DNA from: Cyclospora cayetanensis
Taxonomy: Eukaryota > Apicomplexa > Conoidasida > Eucoccidiorida > Eimeriidae
Direction: 5' to 3'
Length of the DNA stretch: 64,000 nucleotides
Assembly (NCBI RefSeq): GCF_002999335.1
Contig: NW_020312480.1
Coordinates: 372,001 to 436,000, forward strand
Both the position numbers and the translations under genes were made by a program. The notes beneath the pieces were generated by a model. The model was given only the letters and a program-made list of their open reading frames with translations. It had not been told where the DNA came from and ran no database searches. Numbering within the stretch: the stretch's first letter is position 1; each line of letters opens with the position of its first letter. Below, in pieces: positions 49,501 through 60,800 of the stretch.

Positions 49501-52500
49501 TGTGTGTGTATGTGTATGTGTGTACGTCTGTGTGTATGTGTGTGTATGTGAACGTGTGCGGGCTCTGGGGGAGACGGGGGTGGTTGTTCGTTCATTTCTC
49601 GGCGTGTTTGCGCTTTTTTTCTGTTGCTGCTACAGGTTTTGGAGGGGCAGCTTCACTTTAGACATCCTGTATGGAAGGAAATTTCCGTTGAAACGGTAGA
49701 ACTGGTTGTTGCGCTATTGGAGCCAGATCCTGCGTGGAGGCTTCTCGTCGGGGAGGCCTTGGGCAGCAGCTTCTTCAGCAGTGTGTTGCCGTTGCATTTG
49801 CCAATTCCAGCAGCTGCGACAGCCCCTATGGGAGAGGATGAGGATCTCTCTGTTGCCGCAGCGGCAGTGTGCGGTAGTAGCAGCGCGATGAGTTTGTCTC
49901 CCATCCAAGAGGGTGCCTCGGAGCATTCAAGGGCCTTCCCTTCTACGAGTCGGTACCGGTGTCGCTGCCACGGACTGCCGTCTTTCGCCTCCAAGGCGTA
50001 TTTTGTTGCTGCGGCGACATCAGCACTGACTGCAGCAGCAGCCGCTCAACTGGATATGCATGCAGCGCGAGCAATTTCCCCGGGGGAGAGCGTTTTCACG
50101 CTGCGCAGTGCAGAGACTGCTCCGAGTCCAAGTAGCCTGAATGCCTCCAACAGAGCTCCCCTGGTGATCGTTCCGTTTAATCCGCTGGCGGCTGCGGCGG
50201 AGGGAGGCAGTAGGACGCAAGGGGCTGCTGCATCCCCCTTGCCCGCTGCTGCCTCTGAGCGGCTGCTGGAAAAAAACGGCTTCTGCAGTATCGGGAAGGT
50301 AGCAGCAGCTGCCGCCGCTGCCCTTGCGAGCGCGCCGACGGCTGCCGAGGTTAGTGCGTGTGTGGCGTCGCTGCCTTTCCAGCAAGCGAGCACTTGTAGC
50401 CTCCCTCCTTGGCCTTGGGAAGGGGAGACAGCAGGAGCTGCTGGGGAGGCAGGAGCTGAGAAGCGAAAAGACGAAGAAGTTTCAGACGAGCTTCATGACG
50501 CGCCGCTGCCATCGCAGCAGCAGCAGCCAGTCAGTGTCCACGCCCATAGGCGTCTCATGTTCTTGAGCGACAGATGCACGTACTTGTGCTGGTGCTCGAA
50601 CGATCAGCCTACACAGTGCTGCTCTTTAGGGTGCTGCTACGTTGGCAGCGGCGAAGGTCTTGGCGGCGCTAGCTACACTGGCAGCAACCGATTGGAGGAA
50701 ACCGTCCTGTCGATATCCCTCCCGCGGATGCCAGGATCTGAGACGGAAGGGAGTGCCTTCAATGCTGGAAGCCTCTTTCACCCTACAGGCGGCGGCTTTA
50801 GCTCATGCAGGGAGGAATGCAGCTACAGCGGCTGCCAGACATGCCGCGGACTAGGCAGTTTCAGCAGGGGGGGGGCTACTAGCCACAGCGATCAGTATCC
50901 GTCTCTCTTGCAGCGGCAGCGACGGCACAGGCGAACCAGCCAGGCGCTTCTGGAGTCCGCTTGCTCATCAGGCAGTCGTTTAAACGGCAGCAGAAGCAGC
51001 AGCATGGCAAGCAGTAGGCAGGGCAGCAGTCTGAGGCAAGCGCCATCCGAAGCAGGACGCCAAGGGCAAGGCCTCATGAAACCAGAAACTCAGATCTCTC
51101 CGCTTGTCTGGTGTACCCCGCCTGCTGTGATGCCGTCCACATTGGATCGCATTGGCGCTGCAGCTGCGGCTGCCACCGCTGCAGCGACAACGGCCAAGGC
51201 TGCTGCGCCTCATCCTCATCTGGCAAACGCAGCAGTAGCAGCAGCAAATACTGCTGCGCCTCATCCTCATCTGGCAAACACAGCAGTAGCAGCAGCAAAT
51301 GCTGCTGCGCCTGCAGCTGCAGCAGTGGCAGTCCACGCAGACGCGGCAGCAGCTCCTGCTGCCTTTCCCGAGAGGCCTTGCCTGCCGCGTGAGGCTTTGG
51401 ACGGAGTTACAGCACAGCCTTGTGCCTCCCCTGCATCTGGAGAGTATCTCGAGCATGAAGGTCAACAAAAGTTTCGGGAACAGCTCGATTCGTGGGGTGA
51501 CTTTCGCGACGCAGATGCCCCTCCCCCCCCCCGGCAGCGAGAGCCACACCTACACATCCCGAGGCGTGTCGCTATGGCTTTGCTTCAGCTTCAGGCCGTA
51601 TCGGCTGCCTGGACGTGTACTGACACTGGCAGCAACAATGTGGGAGATCGGAACGGCGTGGACTCTTTGGGTTCGAGGTCATGTTTGGCTGCCGATGAAC
51701 AGGCTCAAGGGGGGCTCATGGAATCGTCGATGCACGACGATTTCATTTGTGCTTTAGGTCAGCAAGAACTGCATCTGTTGCATTATACGGCTGCGGCTGG
51801 GGAGTTGCTCCGCCGCCTACGTGCGGCAACGCAGGGATCGCTGTTGCGACGGCAGGCCTTGTTGGCTTTAGCCGTTGCTGCTAGAGGAAGCGCCTCTCCG
51901 ACGCCTTCCACTAGTGTCAGTCAGCAGCTGTGGCACCATGCTCACGTGTGTCGCGAGTCTTTGGGTGGACGCTTCGACGATAGCAGAGGCTGTCGATGCA
52001 GCCTGTCTGGCAATTCAGCGACAAGGGATGATGGAGCTTGTTGCTGCTGCAAAGGGGCGAGGCCGCTAGTGTCCTGTTGCTGCATTTGCCATTCGGCTGC
52101 ATTTCACGGTACGGATCCGTACGGTGTTGGGATCCAGCAGGAGCAGCTGCAGGAGCAACAGACGCGCAGTCATAAGGCCGAAAGCATGGAGCAGCTCAGC
52201 AGGGGGCACCTGCTGCCCAAGGAAATGCAGCAGCACTCTGTCACCTCGTCAAGTGCCACGGATATGCGACACAAGCAGCATCCGCACCACCAGCAACACG
52301 AAGAAACGCTGCCTCTCGGAGAGCCATGTGCTTGCTCCATGCGTCTGTTGCACTCCAGTCCCTGCATGTCGGTGTACAGCAATACCTGCAGCAGCACTAG
52401 GGCAAGTAGCGGCATGCGGATGCGGACAGGACGTAGCGAGGCAGGGGAAGAGCTGCTCAGGGAAAGGCGGCTGCTGCAATTGCTTTTTCTCTCTCTTGAC

Positions 52501-53830
52501 CAAGATGGAGACGGCCTTCTTTCCTATAAGGACTTCGCAGATGGAATGCTTTCCTTGCTGCTGCTGGCAGGCATTCACAGACAGCTGTGCTTGCCTGAGG
52601 ATGAGCAGCACGCCGAGGAGAACGCAGCCGCGGCGCTGATGCCTGGCGCCCAGGCTGGCTGGGGGAAACAGCAGATCGAGCTAGACAAGTCGCTAAGCCC
52701 AGACAAAAAAATGAAGGAATGCACGTTTCCTTGGGTGTCGCGGTGGCTCATGCTGCACTTCGAGCTCCACGTCATTGCCGGCGAAATTGATTGTGACGGT
52801 AGCGGGGCAATCGAACTTTCCGAATTTCTCGCTGCCACGCTCGATGCCTCTCTTCTGGCGTCACAGCCGTCGCTGCGCAAGTAGGCCGCACATTTGCATG
52901 CATTCGAGGCTCGAGCCCTTACTCTGTCTGTGCGTGTGCCTATTTCTACCGTGCATAATGCCTTTTTCCAGGCTAGAAGAACCCGTTCACGCATGTGCAG
53001 ACTCGGATGCTACTGCGCTTCTTCATGAGGCCGGTCTCCTGGTGTCTCTCGCTGTGCTGCTGCCTGCCACGCATCTGTGCCCTTCACTGCAGTGTAGCAG
53101 CATATCCACGCGTCTTTCCGCGCAGTGCTTGCTGCTCAGTTTAGCGGCAAAATAAGCAACCGCAGGCTGCATGTGCGTTGGATAAGTGCGTCCCGCGTGT
53201 CTGGTAATTATGGCACCTCCAGTTTTTGTGATCGCACGGAAGCGTGTATTTCTCTCTTTGGCGTGTGTTCTGTGGACTACAGGGCGGCATTCCGCTTGTT
53301 GGACCGTTCAGGAGACGGCGTGCTGAGTCTTGCTGATCTTAAGTCATGCATTAAGAAAGCCGACAGCTTCGAGGCGGATTCGGAAGCTCTTGGTGCGTTG
53401 TGTGAGGTGTTTCTCGCAGCCTGCTAGAAGGCGAAGGGGTCTCCCGTTCCTTAGATGCGGCTGCCGTCGCGTGTAGGAAGGCGCAGCGATAATTGCCTGT
53501 TTTTTGAGGTGTGTGTGTGTGTGTTCATGCAGATATGCAGCTAAAAGCCATTCTTAGCGCTGGAGATATCGATGGAGATGGTCTTGTCACACTTCAGGTA
53601 AGGATGTTATATAGGGAGGAATAGGTGGTGTCTATAGAGGACTCTTCGACCTAGCATGCGGGAGTCTTCTCGCTTTTTCTGCGATTGCCCCGTAATAAGC
53701 GGTCCTCTATCGCATTTCGAGAGTGTCTTCTTGCGGGTGCACGTCTGCGGAGTGCTAGCAGGCAAAGGCGTTTTGCTTTGGTTTTCTGCTGTATCTGCAG
53801 GATTTCGAGAAATTCCTGTTGGACTCGTAG
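46561..53830 (+). CDS. Calcium-dependent protein kinase with a giant kinase-to-EF-hand spacer
   Basis: Nine exons whose lengths sum to 1720 codons in one frame: 46561-47154, 47403-47551, 47669-47783, 48224-48408, 48645-49311, 49636-52880, 53283-53392, 53533-53597, 53801-53830 (stop). Ser/Thr kinase: Gly loop [11 protein letters not shown]-binding Lys in [38 protein letters not shown] and [21 protein letters not shown]. Four EF-hand loops follow: [12 protein letters not shown] and [12 protein letters not shown] (exon 6), [12 protein letters not shown] (exon 7), [12 protein letters not shown] (exons 8-9). This is the layout of plant/apicomplexan CDPKs, which turn Ca2+ signals into motility, secretion and egress. 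Oddities: about 95 extra residues between DFG and the GTVCFAAPE segment, about 45 between APE and the next helix, and about 900 Ala/Ser/Gln-rich residues where CDPKs have a short autoinhibitory junction. N-terminus lacks MG, so myristoylation is not expected. Linking the 46561 exon rests on phase only. Confidence 0.88.
46771..46920 (+). repeat. 24-bp coding repeats in the kinase N-terminus
   Basis: Tandem units reading SSSAAKAP (three to four copies) followed by two units reading AKPAEEVAA, in the first exon of the kinase gene. Charged and probably disordered. Confidence 0.8.
48063..48120. repeat. (TA)n microsatellite in a kinase intron
   Basis: Two TA runs separated by a TGTATGCGCATG spacer, in the intron 47784-48223 of the kinase gene. 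Confidence 0.9.
49418..49559. repeat. TGTG/TGTATG satellite in a kinase intron
   Basis: About 140 bases of interspersed TG and TATG units (tgtgtatgtg), filling much of the intron 49312-49635, G+T on the coding strand. Confidence 0.9.
51199..51311 (+). repeat. 51-bp tandem coding repeat in the kinase spacer
   Basis: Two full copies and a partial third of a 51-bp unit (starts 51199, 51250, 51301) reading [16 protein letters not shown]. The two full copies differ at very few bases, so the duplication is recent. Confidence 0.85.
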
Positions 53831-55931
53831 CACCTTTTAGTGCCGCCGAATGTGCTGGCACTCCTTCGCCGAAGGCGATTAGCGATCGTCTTTGCAGGAC
53901 CAGAAAAACAGCGGGTCTGTTGTGTTTGCCTGCGTATGTTTGTGAGATCGTGCATGCATGCAAGCATCCACACATGGGAGTATATTCGTGGATGGCTTTG
54001 AGTCGCGTAGCAACTCCCCCTAAGAGTGCCATATCAAAATATTAAGCGCAGCCAGCTTTTTCGCGCTGCATCTTCACCAGCGTGTGATGAATCAGTGGAC
54101 AATTGGGCAATATGGTCTCCCAATAGAGGATGTGTGAGTCTCCCGTGCATCACTCGATGTACAATGCTGCGTTCGGCGCGACGACTGTTGCTGTGCAGTT
54201 GTGCATTTTCTGCCTCTACATCAGAACACCGTTGCGCAACGGTGCTGCTAATATTGCCTTAGTTCCCCAAAATAGGGGTTGATATGAGATTTCTTTACAG
54301 CTGTGGAATATCTGTTTCGTCTATGGGTCCAAGACGGCACGGTGTATGTTGGCTGCTGCCGTTATTTTGCATGCGTAGCTGAGCAGTTCAACAGCTAAGA
54401 CGACTCAGGAGGCGATCTGTAATAGGGTCGGCCTTGCTACTCTCTCTACAATATTGCCTTGAGCCTGTCTAATTGTTGCACTCGTACCGCACAAAAGGAG
54501 CAATGCCCAGCGCTCGTTGCCCTGAGGTATTAGGATTTTATCTGGCTACGGGGTATTAGGATTTTATCTGGCTACGAGGCATTAGGATTTTATCTGGCTA
54601 CGGGGTATTAGGATTTTATCTGGCTACGAGGTATTGGGATTTTATCTGGCTGAGATATTAGGATCTTATGGAGCTATGAAGTATTCGGATTTTATCTGGC
54701 TATGAGGTATTAGGATTTTATCTGGCTATGAGGTATTAGGATCTTATGGAGCTATGAGGTATTCGGATTTTACCGGGCTAGGCTCCAGGCTGACACTGGT
54801 TACTCTACGACGAGTTCGAATCAACAAGAAATTAGTAAAGTCCTGATGTATTTCGCTGCTTATGCATCATCGTATATCCGAATAAATTTAAGACGAACTG
54901 TCGTGGGCATGCGCGTGAGAAGTGCAATCAATGTGCAACCCGCTGTAAATGCTCGGGGTGCTTTTCGAGGCTGTAGCTACGTGCAGCCCCCCTCTTTCTC
55001 TCCACCCCCCTATGGAGGTTCTGGAAGGCGTGGGCAGGAGGAAGGGGAGAAAGCAAGGTCCTTTGAGAACCTCTGAATGATCTCCCGTCAAGTTTTCATA
55101 GACTTCTATGGCAAAGTGTGTTTCTGCCGAGACATTGAGAAGAGCGTCACACAAGATTATGCGCCGTGCCCCTGCAAGGGGTGCACCCTCACGCATCCTC
55201 CTCCCTCCGTTTCCCTCCTTTTCGTCTGATTTACGCTCACGATTTGAGGGCAGCAGCAGTAGCAGTCGCCACCCCGCATCATGGTCCACGCTGTAGGATC
55301 TACTGTCTCTCTCCCTAGGGTTCATGCCTCTGCCGTAGCGTTGCAAGTCAGAGAGACATGCTGGCCTGTTTCATGGCCGTTTCAGAGTTCCGTGAATTCT
55401 CTAGAGATTAGTCAAGGTGGGGGTTGCATGTGGGAGGATGTTATCCTCACCCTTCCCGTCCCCCCTTGTCGCAAACACGCCGCACACGAGGCAATCGCTG
55501 CAGATAGGGACAAAGCTGCAAAACGAGACAGGCAGGGCATATTCCCCCAGAGGGGCAGCACTCTGCGCGCGTAACCCTAACGTGGGAAGAACTCGAGTGA
55601 CGCCACGTTTATTCGTAGCTGCCATTGCGGCGTGCCTGCCTCCCTGAAGCGGCAACAGGGCATGCGCTGTGGTGGGCATGTAGCAGACTCACGAATTCTG
55701 CACGCTACTGTAACCGGACTAGCAACCTGACATGCAATCCGCAGGCTGCACCAGAAAAATCGCCGCCGTGAACTTTCTAAGTATACATATATATATTTGC
55801 ACTTTAAAAAGCCACGCGGAGGTGTTAGCGCCCCTTCGGCGAACTCATGCGGGTGATGCGCTTCCCGTGCAGCAGCTACCCGAGAAAGGAGGCGCTTCCC
55901 CTGTTATCGCGAGCGAGTGCAGATGCGGCTT
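53831..55931. other. Intergenic region between two convergent genes
   Basis: Holds the 3' flanks of the kinase and the KMT2-type gene and the 26-bp minisatellite. A purine/pyrimidine-skewed stretch lies at about 55000-55060 and a minus-strand frame of 152 codons at 55346-54888 has no motif. No gene supported. Confidence 0.5.
54524..54780. repeat. 26-bp minisatellite, about ten copies
   Basis: Consensus unit begins GAGGTATTAGGATTTTAT and ends CTGGCTAC (26 bp). Ten head-to-tail copies; copy 5 lacks two bases. Two variants: A with ATTTTATCTGG, and B with ATCTTATGGAG (copies 6 and 9). The first four copies alternate GAGG and GGGG at their starts, so a 52-bp higher-order unit is likely. Confidence 0.93.
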
Positions 55932-57898
55932 CTAATTCATTCTGCCCAGGCAACCCGGCGCTCCGCAGAGACAAACAAGCTTGTCGCCTTCAGCCTCAAT
56001 GCCAAACTGGTAATCGTAAGTCACCTCCGCCCCAGCGGGAACATCCTCCTTGGCAATGATGAGGATGTGTTTCAGACCCGCTTCGCAGACGACTATGCGG
56101 CACGTGCAGTTGGGCTGCATGAAAAACAGCAGCAAAACACGCGCATAGCCGCACGAGAAGCATGCTTTATGATGGTTTTGCATGACGGGCAGGCGGATGC
56201 AAGGGGTCAACACGGACGGAAACAAACAAACACAGACACAGACAAATACACAGATACGCCGTACACAACACAGGCTATCTACAACATACAGAGACAATTA
56301 TTCCCAATGGCCCACATCTCATGAAAATGCGCACAAAAGGCCGTCTCTCTCCACGTGCTCTGCATGCTTTTCTGTCGCTTACCCCTCTGTAGGGCGCCTA
56401 CAACTGCAGCAACTACTAGTACTACTACTACAACTGTGGTTCTCTCTCTCTCTCTCTCCCTGTCTCTCTCTCTTCTACCACACCATGGCTCTTATTATAA
56501 CGCAACCCACCATATTCACATACACATCTAGATAGACAATCAAAGTGCGCACACACACGGAGACAAGTTTTTCCTGTCCTATTTAAAGCCGTCACCCCCT
56601 CCACCCCTCCCGCGCGCAAGCTACTTCCACAGTCTCCGTGCTGGAAGCTGCTCCACACGCTTACCGCGCAAGAATGATTGATGAAACGCGAAACATTTCC
56701 TCTGCGAGTTGCGTCCACGACGAAGGCGTCATCTAGTCGAAACATGTAGCAGGAGCCATCGCCACCTCTTTGCATTTCATACAATACTTCCCGCTTGTCG
56801 CTCACCACGTTGCGGATCACTGCACCCACGTACTCTACCACCGGCTGCAGCAGCGACACAGCAGTAGCAGCAGCAGCAGCCACAGTCCTATGCAAGCCGA
56901 ACAAACGCCACACATGCCCCGATAAAGAGCAAGACAACAAGGACGCGGAGCAGGCACACGATGCGGCAGGCGCTCGCTCAAAGGCACTGCATAGCACCGC
57001 AAGCATGAGAGGAGCTGCAGTGTGTCGCGACAAAGCATGCATCAACATGAGGTCAAACCGCAAGTCGGCGCGTCTGTACGCGTTCACAAACACGCACGCA
57101 AGGGGCCCCACAGCTGCGCAGCATGCAGCTGCCGACACTCGAGAAGGCAGTCCAAAGGCACAAGGACGAAAAATACCGCGTGAAAAACCAAAGGGCCCCA
57201 CAGCCGGGAGATGCTGCGCTGGCAAGCCCGATACGAAAAAATTTACAAAAAACAGCGTATGGGTAGACGCCAAACAAAGACATGTTGACACAAGCCAACG
57301 TGAACACCTACCCACGAGGCACACAGGGGATAGAGACAAGTCTACAGACGGACGAAGAAGCGAACCCCAACCGCGGCTGTTGGACAGGCACAAGGCCGCA
57401 ACAAGAAGCATACATAATTACAGAGGGTGGTAGCAAGCATCTCTAAAAGCAACGAACCTGCCCCTGTGCAATAGGAACCAGCGTGAAGAGCCCTAAGCCA
57501 TGAATCTTTGAAGGCAACACCGCCAAACGTTCCTGCGCACAAAGACAAAACAAAAAAGGCAACCAATGCAGCACGTATGCAGTGGAATGCACACACGTAG
57601 GCTAGACGACAAAAGCGTAGATTCCACTTAAAGGCACGGCGTTTTTTCCAGTGCATCAGGAGCAGCTGCCTGTGTGCATGCACACAGGCAGCTGCTCCTG
57701 ATGCACTGGAAACAAGGGCGCTCCCGCGACTGGAGGCCTGCATACCTCCTGGTTACCACTCTGCAGCATCCGGTAAAGCGCTGCGGGAGAAAGTGCATCG
57801 AATCCCCTTTTTCCTTGGGTACGCAGCCGTCCAGAGGACTGCCGTGATCCTCCACTCCCCATCACCGCCAAGGACGCTACTGTATCTGCGGCGTCGGC
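55932..57898 (-). other. SET and post-SET module of the KMT2-type gene
   Basis: Four exons. 57898-57746 ends with DALSPAALYRMLQ; 57532-57458 gives the SET N-terminus (SKIHGLGLF, IAQGQ); 56844-56665 gives the AdoMet-binding and substrate region ending at NHSCA; 56114-55932 opens with PNCTC and gives the catalytic Tyr region TYDYQF and the post-SET zinc site (C-x-C...C with the N-H-S-C cysteine). All residues expected for AdoMet and zinc binding are present, so an active enzyme is predicted. Confidence 0.9.
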
Positions 57899-60800
57899 CT
57901 GAAGCAGCAGAATCACCAGCAGCAGCACGCATTGGAGCAGCAGGAGTGGCAGAAACATTTGGAGAAGGAGAATAAGAAGATGAAGACCGGTGTAGGCACA
58001 TAAAGCGCACGAGTACGTCGTAAAAAAGTCTCACAGAAATCCAACAAACAAACCCTCAAAGGTGTATGCATGTATGTATGTATGTATGTATGTGTGCATG
58101 TGCATGTGCATGTGCATGTGTGTGTGTGTCTGTCTGTCTGCATCTCCGACGCCCCTTAAATTAACGAGGGGATTAAAGACAGCCGTTGCAGCGCGAGCCT
58201 CAAGGCAACGGCAAGCCGCAAGAAAATGCCGGCGGCAGCGCTGGTGGACTCTTGCCGACTATGGCCTTAAAGAAGGGGGGGAGATGAGGATTATAAGAAG
58301 GCGCCACACCTTGTCTCTGGCATGCACGCGAGTAAAGAATTCCTCTCCCTCTGCAGCTTCGGGGACTGCAGAGGACTGCAGATCGCGAGGCACGCAGAAA
58401 GCGCCTCCCGCTTTCGCCGCGGCTGCGCTGCCCGCAGACCAAGCGGTGCTGCTGCAGCTGCAAAGTTTTGCATTAACACGCACATACATATGCATATACT
58501 TGTAGACACACGCATGCATGCATCCACATAATATATATATATATACACCCATCAGGACACACCCAGAGAGCAGCAAGATAGGACTGCGGGGAAGGGCTCT
58601 CTGCCTTGCTGGCGCAGAAAGAAAGAATTCAGGAATTGCTGATCAACGGCTCCGATAAAGCAGAGGGCAAGCCTTCTTTACCTCTGCGGTGGAAGGCGGC
58701 TTATAGCCCGTTGCCGCAGCTGCTGCAGAGCACGCGATGCCAAGATTTGAGGCAGCAGTTCTCGCAAGCGCTGTACGACATAAGGGCATTTGAGGCCAAA
58801 GAAGGCCTCAGCGTCCACCTCTGACAAAGTAATGGGCTTCTGACTCTGCCGGGAGTTTTGTGGAAGCTGCTGGTGAGAGGGTTGCTGGTGAGAGGGTTGC
58901 TCAGTCTTTAGCGGTGCTGTTATTGGAGTAGCACTAGCGCCTTCCAGTTCGAATTCGTTTCTTGAGATGCTGTCAACAGGAGGCAGCGGGTTCATGGTCG
59001 GGCTGCTGCTCCCGCTGTCCTCTGTGCATGCGGATGCACCGGCGACAGTCTCCCCCGTAGAGGAAGCGAGATTGCTGTTTTCCTGAGGGTGCAGCTGCCG
59101 CTGCAACTCCTTCAACAGCGTGCCAACAACTAGGTGCACATCGAAACCTTCTGCAACGCGCCATCCAAAGCGGCATGCAGAGCACAAAGGGGCTGAGATC
59201 TGCGCTGATGCTGCTTGTGATGTCGCTGCCAACAACACTTCGGTAGGGCCAGAAGCAGGCTGGGAAAGGCAGTCAAGAATGAAGTAGGGACGCTCCTTGT
59301 GTGCCGTGATGCTGCAAAGATATGTGGCCCTTCGAAGCCTCCGACTACTGTTGCTGCCAATGCTGCTGCTACTAATGCTGCTCTTGCTCTTGCTCTTGCT
59401 GCACAGAGGATCGTGCGCGCTGGCGGGAACGTCCACACTCCAGAATCGCCGGGCAGCACAGTAGCCGATGGGAAACAAAGAATCGCGACTTCCGTCGAAC
59501 AACAACGGTAGCCCAAGAGATATCAGGGTAAGGCCTCCATATCTCACGAGCACCGAAGAGGTGGGGGCATGCTGCAGCTCTAGCTGCTGCAGCTTTTCCT
59601 GCTTTTCCTGTTGCTGTTGTTGCTGTTGTTGCTGTTGCAGCGTGTGTGCTGCCGCCACAGCCGTATTAGCTGTCTGCGTCTCTGGCACCTCCCCCTGCAG
59701 CGTGCGAATGCTGGATGCAGCCTCGGGGGAAAAACATGGCAAGACTTCAGCAGCAGCACAGCGGCCGCCTGCAGAAGGAGGAAGCTCTGGAGACAAGAAG
59801 GAGCACTGATTCTGAAGTGCTGCATGCGCATCTTCCATCAGCTGCTGGAGAAGGGCAACTGCTTCTGAAGCCGCTGAAGCAGTCTCGCCAGTAGCAGCTG
59901 CCTCATCTGCTGTCGCCGCAGGCAGCTGCCTTAAGGCCAGTCCGAGAGGATGCGAGTCGACGTCAAGTGCTGCGGCAGTAACTGCGGCTGCGTTTGCCTC
60001 CGATGCAAAGCTAGGAGGCTGGATACGCAGACTCTGAAGCAGCAGCCGCAGCAAAACCGCTGCAGCCCCCCCCCCGACTCCCTCAAGTGCGACAAAAAGA
60101 GGATCTTCCGCTGCAGCTTCCTCCAGTGGTATTGCAGCCGTTTGAGCCGCTGCACCTGCTGGCGACGAGGCAAACACACCTACCCCTAAGCGAGCACTTG
60201 GCGATGCAGCGGCAACAACAGCAGCCGCTGCAGAACGCCCTTCATCACAACAGCTGCCGCACCAGAATCGACGGAGTGTACATACAACACGAGGTCGGGA
60301 CCTACATCCAGGCTTTTGTTGCTGCATGTGGTGTTGTTGCTGTTGATGCTGCATCTGGTGTTGTTGCGGAAGTTCTCCGGTTGCGGCGAGAATCAAGCAG
60401 GTGAAGTGGTAGCGTGTGTTGCACGGCTTAATCCCCTCTGTTGTTTGCTGCATGCCGGCGCATGCGACGAAAGCCCCATTGCGGCCGCAAGCCGCGCAGC
60501 GGCTGCGACGTGCAGCTGCGGCATTTGCCAGCAGCACATCGGCGGAGATCTCGATCGGCGGAAGCTGCTCGGGTAAAGCCGCAAAAGGCCGGACGACTTC
60601 TTTGCTGCCTCCATGGAGTCGGCGATGTGCTGCAGCAGCAGCATCGCCTGCAGTGTCTGAGGGAGTTGTGGGGGATGCGGATGCATGCGTTGTTGGTGTA
60701 TCCGAAACAGGGGATCTGAACAGCTCCATCTCGCCCTGCATCTTCATGCCTTGCTGCGGCTGCCGCTGCCGCTGCCGCCGCATGCGTTGGAGTCCAGCAA

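Noticed and set aside
49347..49595. Minus-strand His/Thr-rich frame
   Set aside because: Artefact of the TG/TATG satellite in a kinase intron.
54800..54840. GAGTTCGAATC, like a tRNA B box
   Set aside because: No matching A box or foldable cloverleaf in the preceding 70 bases.
56795..57433. Plus-strand frame of 212 codons
   Set aside because: Overlaps SET-domain exon and introns on the other strand; no motif.
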